Below, piece by piece: positions 58,958-64,000 of a DNA stretch of 64,000 nucleotides. The notes under the pieces are model-generated. The model worked only from the letters and a program-made list of their open reading frames with translations, searched no databases and was not told where the DNA came from. The DNA is from Paenibacillus sp. FSL R5-0517 (GTDB taxonomy: Bacteria > Bacillota > Bacilli > Paenibacillales > Paenibacillaceae), in NCBI RefSeq assembly GCF_037974355.1, contig NZ_CP150235.1, positions 3,038,001 to 3,102,000 on the forward strand. Reading direction: 5' to 3'. Position numbers and translations under genes: made by a program. Each line of letters opens with the position of its first letter. Position 1 is the stretch's first letter.

Positions 58958-60121
58958 TTGGGGAAAGACTCGGCATCCAAGCCGATGTATGAACAGATCT
59001 TTGAATCCTTGCGCGAACGGATACAGCTTCATCAATATCAAGTGGGTGAGCGTGTTCCTTCGGAGAAGGAATTATGTGATGAATTTGGAGTTAGCCGGAT
59101 TACGACGAAAAAAGCGCTTGAGATGTTGGCGAGTGAACAATTGATTGTACGTCAGCCGGGACGGGGTTCTTTTGTAGCCGATACGGCAGAGGGTATGCAG
59201 GAAAGACCTAACAGACCTGCTCCGCATGGTGCGGTTAAAGATCCAGAGAAGAAGCTGCTCATTGGTCTGGTCATTACCAACTTCAGTGATATGTATGGTA
59301 CAGAACTGTTATATGGCATGGAAGAAGCTTCACGAGAGCATGATTGTTTTCTCGTACTTAGACGATCCTTCGGGATTCCCGAGCAGGAGGAACGCAGCAT
59401 TCAGGAACTGCTGGAACTGGGTGTGGACGGATTGATCATTTTCCCTGCACAGGGTGAATATTTCAGCGATGAGATTCTTAAACTGGTCGTGAACAAATTC
59501 CCGTTTGTTCTGATTGACCGGTATCTGAAAGGCATTCCAGCTTCTTCGGTCAGTACGGATAACGTAGGGGCGGCGAGAGAAGGGATGAATTATCTGTTCA
59601 ACCTGGGTCATCGACACATTGCTTTTCTTACACAGCCTCCGGCCAACACCACACCGATTGAAGAACGAATTGAAGGGATTATTGAGGCACATCATGATCA
59701 AGGTGTGCTGGTGAACAGAGAATTGTGGTTGGAATCTTTTCTTTCGACATTGCCTAGTGTGTTCGATCCTCAGGTCGAGGTCCGCGATGTGGAGACACTG
59801 GTAGAACATTTGCAGAAATATCCGGAGATTACTGCACTCTTTGCTGCGGAATACCATATTGCTTTGCTAGCGGAACAGGCAGCCGATCGACTTGGTCTGA
59901 AGATTCCGGAGGATTTGTCCATCATTTGTTTTGACAGTCCAAACGCTGCCGAAGGAAGCCGGGTAACACATATGCGACAGAGTCAGTTTGATATGGGGAA
60001 ACAAGCATTCGAGATGGTGCTCCAAAATATGCAGAACAACGAAATGGCAGTGAACAGGGTTGTTTTGCCTGCCCGATTGGTGAAGGGGAAATCAACGAGT
60101 ATAGTGAAACAAAAGGGTTAA
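58958..60121 (+). CDS. GntR/LacI hybrid transcriptional regulator
   Basis: About 387 residues. The N-terminal GntR winged helix (residues 5-75: PMYEQIFESLRERIQLHQYQ, VPSEKELCDEFGVSRITTKK) is joined to a LacI-type sugar-binding domain (IGLVITNFSDMYGTELLYGM, GVDGLIIFPAQGEYF), as in AraR. TTG 58958 has GGAGG eight bases upstream, and ATG 58943 precedes that site, so TTG is preferred. It sits directly before the GH125 mannosidase and transporter genes, which it probably represses until a mannose-derived sugar is bound. Confidence 0.88.
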   Translation: MGKDSASKPMYEQIFESLRERIQLHQYQVGERVPSEKELCDEFGVSRITTKKALEMLASEQLIVRQPGRGSFVADTAEGMQERPNRPAPHGAVKDPEKKLLIGLVITNFSDMYGTELLYGMEEASREHDCFLVLRRSFGIPEQEERSIQELLELGVDGLIIFPAQGEYFSDEILKLVVNKFPFVLIDRYLKGIPASSVSTDNVGAAREGMNYLFNLGHRHIAFLTQPPANTTPIEERIEGIIEAHHDQGVLVNRELWLESFLSTLPSVFDPQVEVRDVETLVEHLQKYPEITALFAAEYHIALLAEQAADRLGLKIPEDLSIICFDSPNAAEGSRVTHMRQSQFDMGKQAFEMVLQNMQNNEMAVNRVVLPARLVKGKSTSIVKQKG

Positions 60122-60152
60122 TTTTAGCGGCCTATATTCATTGAGTGTAATC

Positions 60153-60182
60153 AGAGACTTCGTGAAAACGAGGTCTCTTTTT
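60153..60182 (+). terminator. Intrinsic terminator after GntR/LacI gene
   Basis: An 11-bp stem with GAAA loop (AGAGACTTCGT/ACGAGGTCTCT) and five T. Confidence 0.85.
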
Positions 60183-60271
60183 GGTATGGATAAAAAGGGA
60201 AACATCACCTTGATTGGTATATTATTTAGATTAAAAAATGATAATAACATGCTAATATACAAATAAATATA

Positions 60272-60316
60272 TTGACATAACATTATATTCGTTTTAGGAT
60301 GATGAAAGCGGTTAAT
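60272..60316 (+). promoter_or_regulatory. Promoter and cre-like site of GH125 operon
   Basis: TTGACA (60272-60277), 17-base spacer, TAGGAT (60295-60300). TGAAAGCGGTTAAT (60303-60316) follows, a cre-like site with two mismatches placed to block early transcription. Confidence 0.55.
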
Positions 60317-60342
60317 AAACTGGATTACATAAGGAGGACAAC

Positions 60343-61644
60343 ATGCTGACACCCAGAGAAGATCAAGACATTTCCCCCTCGATATACGACATGATTGATC
60401 GAGTTAACAAACGTATGCCGGATTATCCGGAACTTAACCAAATGTTTAAAAACTGTTTTACCAATACGATGGCGACTACCATTCAGCGCAAAGAAGATGG
60501 AACAACTTTTGTGATTACGGGAGATATCCCTGCCATGTGGTTACGTGATTCTGCTGCACAGGTCAGACCATATCTGGTTCTCGCTTCAGAGGATGAAGAT
60601 ATCGCCGACATGATCGCTGGACTGGTTGAACGGCAACTGAATTATATTCTTCTAGACCCTTATGCAAACGCTTTTAATGAGACAGAGAGTGGGAAAGGAC
60701 ATCAGGAAGATCTAACGCAGATGAATGATTGGATCTGGGAACGGAAGTATGAGATTGACTCTCTGGCTTATCCAATTCAGCTCAGTTATCTCCTGTGGAA
60801 GAACACGGGAAGAACAACTCAATTCAATGATACGTTCCGCAAAGCAACCCAGATTATCATGCAGTTATGGCAAGTGGAGCAGCATCATGAGACGAAATCA
60901 CCCTACACGTTCCGACGTCTGGATGCGCCCGAAACCGATACGCTCAGCCGAGATGGACGAGGTACTGAAACAGCCTATACAGGCATGACATGGTCGGGAT
61001 TCCGTCCCAGCGATGATCGCTGTGAATATGGTTATCTTATACCATCCAATATGTTCGCCGTTGTGGCGCTGAGATATCTACAGGAAATTGCCGAAGTCGT
61101 GTTCGAGGATAAAGGGCTGTCAGCAACTGCTCAGCAGTTGGAGGAACAGATCAACAAAGGTATTCAGGATTATGGTACTGTCGAACATCCGGAATATGGC
61201 ACCATATATGCGTACGAAACCGACGGGAAAGGCAATCACAATCTGATGGATGATGCCAATGTACCAAGCCTGCTGTCTTTACCTTATCTCGGATATGTTG
61301 ATGAGAACGACGAGGTGTATCAGAATACACGCCGATTCATTCTATCCTCACACAACCCTTATTTCTATGAGGGAACAGCAGCAGCTGGAATCGGTAGTCC
61401 ACATACACCGGATGGGTACATCTGGCATATCGCTTTATCGATGCAGGGGCTGACTACAACGGATCGCAACGAAAAACTGCGATTGCTCCAGCTTATCCAA
61501 CAGACGGATGCGGGCACCGGACTTACCCATGAAGGCTTTTCGGCTAACGATCCACATGAGTATACCCGCCCATGGTTTTCATGGTCCAACATGCTCTTTA
61601 GTGAACTGATGATGGATTATTGCGGATTCCGCGTAGAGAAATAG
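60343..61644 (+). CDS. GH125 exo-alpha-1,6-mannosidase
   Basis: 433 residues, the normal family length. The (alpha/alpha)6 barrel shows GDIPAMWLRDSAAQVRPYLV, GRGTETAYTGMTWSGFRPSD and YGYLIPSNMF, and closes with DPHEYTRPWFSWSNMLFSEL. These are characteristic GH125 sequences. It removes alpha-1,6-linked mannose, as in N-glycans or yeast mannan, in the cytoplasm (no signal peptide). AAGGAGG precedes ATG 60343. It leads an operon with a sugar-binding lipoprotein and permease, controlled by the GntR/LacI protein and perhaps CcpA. Confidence 0.92.
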   Translation: MLTPREDQDISPSIYDMIDRVNKRMPDYPELNQMFKNCFTNTMATTIQRKEDGTTFVITGDIPAMWLRDSAAQVRPYLVLASEDEDIADMIAGLVERQLNYILLDPYANAFNETESGKGHQEDLTQMNDWIWERKYEIDSLAYPIQLSYLLWKNTGRTTQFNDTFRKATQIIMQLWQVEQHHETKSPYTFRRLDAPETDTLSRDGRGTETAYTGMTWSGFRPSDDRCEYGYLIPSNMFAVVALRYLQEIAEVVFEDKGLSATAQQLEEQINKGIQDYGTVEHPEYGTIYAYETDGKGNHNLMDDANVPSLLSLPYLGYVDENDEVYQNTRRFILSSHNPYFYEGTAAAGIGSPHTPDGYIWHIALSMQGLTTTDRNEKLRLLQLIQQTDAGTGLTHEGFSANDPHEYTRPWFSWSNMLFSELMMDYCGFRVEK

Positions 61645-61740
61645 GATTACGCACAGAAATAGATAGGAAAGCAAGAGAGAACCTGCGAGTACATCATAAC
61701 GTTCGGAGTTCGTTGAATTCCGACAAGAGGAGAGCGAACC

Positions 61741-63120
61741 ATGAGAAAAATATCTTTGAAAATGCCGGTAGCAGCAGTTATGACATCCTTGCTCATTCTA
61801 ACGACAGCTTGTTCAGGCGGAAGTTCAAGTACAGGCACAACCAGTGATGGCAAGAAGGAAGTAACCGTATCGTTCCGTTCTTCAGGATCTGAAGATACAC
61901 TTACGAAGTTTTTCCAATCCGGATTGGTGGATCAATTCGAGAAAGAAAATCCGGATATCAAAATCAACATTGCTCCTGTATTGGCAAGTGAAGGTGATTA
62001 TACGTCCAAAATGGTTTTGCAGATGAAATCGCCTGACACGGCGCCTGATGTTATTGCCGAAGATACATCTATTATCAAATCCGATGCTGCTGCGGGATAT
62101 CTGGAGCCGCTGGATACACAGGTTCAGGGCTGGTCCGATTGGGAAGAACACATCATCGACAACCTGAAGGCAGGGGTTACGGGTGAAGATGGCAAGGTAT
62201 ACGGTGTTCCGGCTACCTCGGATACACGCGGGATCTGGTACAACAAGGAATTGTTTCAACAGGCAGGTCTGGAAGTTCCATTCAAACCTGCAAGCTGGGC
62301 AGAAGTACTCGAAGCAGCACGTACCATCAAGCAAAAACTGCCAGGTGTGACACCGCTTAATATGATCGTGGGCAAAGCAAACGGTGAAGGGGTTACCATG
62401 CAGACGCTGGAAATGCTGCTCTATGGTACGGCAGACACATTGTATGACGATACCAGCAAGAAATGGGTCGTGAACAGCCCGGGCCTTCTGGATTCATTCA
62501 AATTCATAGATCAAGTGTTCAACACGGATAAAACAGGTCCGACTATGCAGGTCGCCTTGAATGGACAAGCTGGCAGTATTGCATTCCAGCAACAGTTCCC
62601 GCAAGACAAACTGGCGATGGCTGTAGATGGTAGCTGGGCAGGTTCGACATGGGCCGAGAACGGTGCTGCTCCAATTGCCAACGTCGAAGAGAAAATAGGT
62701 TTTGCGCCATTCCCGACACAAAATGGGGAAGCACCTGGAGCAACGACGATGTCTGGAGGATGGGCTTGGTCCGTTCCTGCACAAGCGAAGAACAAGGAAG
62801 AAGCTTGGAAATTTATCGAGTTTCTGATGAATAAGGAAAATGCGACTGCACGCGTAATAGCGGAAGGCAGCCTCAGTCCACGTAATGATTCCACAGAAGT
62901 TGAAGGGTATACGGATCGTCCATATACCAAAGAAGCACAGGAACTCTTGAATGTGGCTCACTTCCGTCCGGCGAACGATCAGTATGCAACGGTATCCGCA
63001 CAATTGCAAAGTATCGTAGAGAGTATTGCCTCTGGCAAGCTGACGCCGGAAGACGGAATTACGCAATTGAAGGACAACGTATCCCGCTCCCTTGGCGCGG
63101 ACAGCATCGAAGAGAAATAA
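61741..63120 (+). CDS. Sugar-binding lipoprotein of ABC importer (CUT1)
   Basis: 459 residues. The lipoprotein signal ends at LILTTACSGG. The mature part is a standard group-1 extracellular solute-binding protein (PDIKINIAPVLASEGDYTSK, VYGVPATSDTRGIWYNKELF, GGWAWSVPAQAKNKEEAWKF). It differs in type from the two LplA-like proteins elsewhere in the window. AAGAGGAG precedes ATG 61741. It is downstream of GH125, so mannose-containing oligosaccharide is the inferred ligand. An attenuator-like terminator separates it from its permease. Confidence 0.92.
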   Translation: MRKISLKMPVAAVMTSLLILTTACSGGSSSTGTTSDGKKEVTVSFRSSGSEDTLTKFFQSGLVDQFEKENPDIKINIAPVLASEGDYTSKMVLQMKSPDTAPDVIAEDTSIIKSDAAAGYLEPLDTQVQGWSDWEEHIIDNLKAGVTGEDGKVYGVPATSDTRGIWYNKELFQQAGLEVPFKPASWAEVLEAARTIKQKLPGVTPLNMIVGKANGEGVTMQTLEMLLYGTADTLYDDTSKKWVVNSPGLLDSFKFIDQVFNTDKTGPTMQVALNGQAGSIAFQQQFPQDKLAMAVDGSWAGSTWAENGAAPIANVEEKIGFAPFPTQNGEAPGATTMSGGWAWSVPAQAKNKEEAWKFIEFLMNKENATARVIAEGSLSPRNDSTEVEGYTDRPYTKEAQELLNVAHFRPANDQYATVSAQLQSIVESIASGKLTPEDGITQLKDNVSRSLGADSIEEK

Positions 63121-63139
63121 GGATATCGATATATTCGGA

Positions 63140-63165
63140 GGGGGAGGAACAATCTCCCCTTTTTC
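63140..63165 (+). terminator. Intrinsic terminator/attenuator between binding protein and permease
   Basis: GGGGAG/CTCCCC stem with five T. Read-through would yield less permease than binding protein. Confidence 0.65.
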
Positions 63166-63187
63166 CGGTTCGAATGGAGAGTGACTT

Positions 63188-64000
63188 ATGAAAAGGAAAG
63201 CACCAGGCTCATTTCTGTTTCTCATGCCTTCCGTACTGTTATTACTCGTGTTTTTCATTGTTCCCATCATTCTGACGATCTGCTTTGCCTTTACGAATAT
63301 GGCTCTGACCGGGGCGGCAGCCAAGAGTCTGGAGTTCGTCGGATTTCAGAATTTCATTAATATGTTCCATGATCCGGACTTCCGCATTAGTGTCTGGCGT
63401 ACGCTGGTCTTTCTCATCTTCTCCGCAGTGATTGGTCAGGTATTGCTTGGGTTCATTCTGGCTCTTCTAATGAAGGAAAAAAATGTGACGTTCCGCCGGG
63501 TCATTGGCATCATCGTCATTGCTGGCTGGGTGACACCCGAGATTGTGGTGGCATTCTGTATGGTTGCCTTTTTCAGTGACAATGGTTCATTGAATCAGAT
63601 TCTTGGCTGGTTTGGGGCGAATCCGATCTCCTGGTTGTTCAGTTTCCCAATGGTGAGTGTCATTATCGCAAATATTTGGCACGGCACAGCCTTTTCGATG
63701 ATGGTCTACCAATCGGCTCTGGATGATATTCCGAAGGAAGTCGAAGAAGCTGCCATTATTGACAGTGCTACAGGGTTCCAGATCGTCAGACACATTACAA
63801 TTCCAATGGTAAAAGGGTCGATCGTGACCAACATGATGTTGGTTACCCTACAGACACTGGGTGTGTTCACGCTGATCTATACGATGACCGGTGGTGGCCC
63901 GGGTACTTCGACACAAACCTTGCCAATCTTCATGTACAACCAGGCCTTTGTGAATTATCAGTTTGGATATGGTACAGCCATTTCGCTGGTTCTGCTGTTC
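63188..64000 (+). CDS. Sugar ABC transporter permease (MalF/UgpA type), 3' truncated by window
   Basis: The frame is open from ATG 63188 (GGAGAG site) to the window end, giving 271 residues. The N-terminal segment FLFLMPSVLLLLVFFIVPII and further membrane helices, with the EAA loop EVEEAAIIDSATGFQIVRHI, identify a CUT1 permease. A TGGGPGTSTQTLPIFMYNQA segment is family-typical. It pairs with the upstream binding protein. The second permease and perhaps more genes should lie beyond the window. Confidence 0.92.
   Translation, partial: MKRKAPGSFLFLMPSVLLLLVFFIVPIILTICFAFTNMALTGAAAKSLEFVGFQNFINMFHDPDFRISVWRTLVFLIFSAVIGQVLLGFILALLMKEKNVTFRRVIGIIVIAGWVTPEIVVAFCMVAFFSDNGSLNQILGWFGANPISWLFSFPMVSVIIANIWHGTAFSMMVYQSALDDIPKEVEEAAIIDSATGFQIVRHITIPMVKGSIVTNMMLVTLQTLGVFTLIYTMTGGGPGTSTQTLPIFMYNQAFVNYQFGYGTAISLVLLF

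Overview
The window looks like a chromosomal segment of a spore-forming, plant- or soil-associated Paenibacillus. This rests on moderate GC with strong AGGAGG-type ribosome sites and frequent TTG/GTG starts, a CYP102-type P450-reductase fusion, collagen-like exosporium proteins, a KtrAB potassium system, LplB/YtcP-type sugar ABC permeases paired with YesM/YesN-type two-component genes, and a very dense set of glycoside hydrolases. No rRNA, tRNA, CRISPR array, prophage or transposase gene was seen.

Layout. 1-10.4 kb: the 3' part of a CYP102 fusion, a frameshifted small secreted protein, a large collagen/beta-helix spore-surface protein, an LmrA/LmrB-like TetR-MFS pair with a recognisable operator, a kinase-like protein, an alpha/beta hydrolase and a metallo-beta-lactamase-fold hydrolase. 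10.4-18.5 kb: a divergent LysE exporter/XRE-cupin pair, then two divergent arabinan-degrading enzymes (secreted GH43 and a GH51 without signal peptide) that share LamG and Ig-like modules around a CcpA-type cre site. 18.5-20.7 kb: ktrA-ktrB. 20.9-28.1 kb: an oligosaccharide ABC importer (two permeases, lipoprotein) with a sensor kinase broken by a frameshift and an intact AraC-type response regulator. 28.1-36.6 kb: small genes, a TrmB-like regulator with an MFS exporter, an acetyltransferase pseudogene beside an intact relative, a GH1 phospho-beta-glucosidase divergent from a LacI regulator and separated from it by two MITE-like repeats, a DUF3817 membrane protein, a Phr-like secreted peptide and a thioredoxin-like protein.

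36.6-42.8 kb is a LacI-controlled operon (two permeases, lipoprotein, GH30 glycosidase), with the same palindrome in front of the regulator and of the operon. 42.8-45.7 kb holds what look like spore-surface or glycosylation genes (fibre-like protein, CgeB-like and WbsX-like proteins). 45.7-51.6 kb: an AraC regulator divergent from a GH29 alpha-fucosidase, a YdjC/ChbG deacetylase with a basic tail, a BclB-type collagen-like protein and a small secreted protein. 52.4-58.8 kb: a 1750-residue bacillopeptidase F-like protease preceded by a candidate leader peptide, then a YheC/D ATP-grasp protein. 58.9-64 kb: a GntR/LacI hybrid regulator, GH125 alpha-mannosidase, a sugar-binding lipoprotein and a permease cut by the window edge.

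Taken together, the region combines several regulated uptake-and-hydrolysis modules for plant and microbial glycans (arabinan, beta-glucosides, beta-glucan-like substrates, fucosides, alpha-mannosides), interspersed with spore-surface genes. No single completely new system is evident. The most interesting items are the beta-helix collagen protein, the leader peptide before the protease, the repeat-filled bgl control region, the Phr-like peptide and the matched operators.
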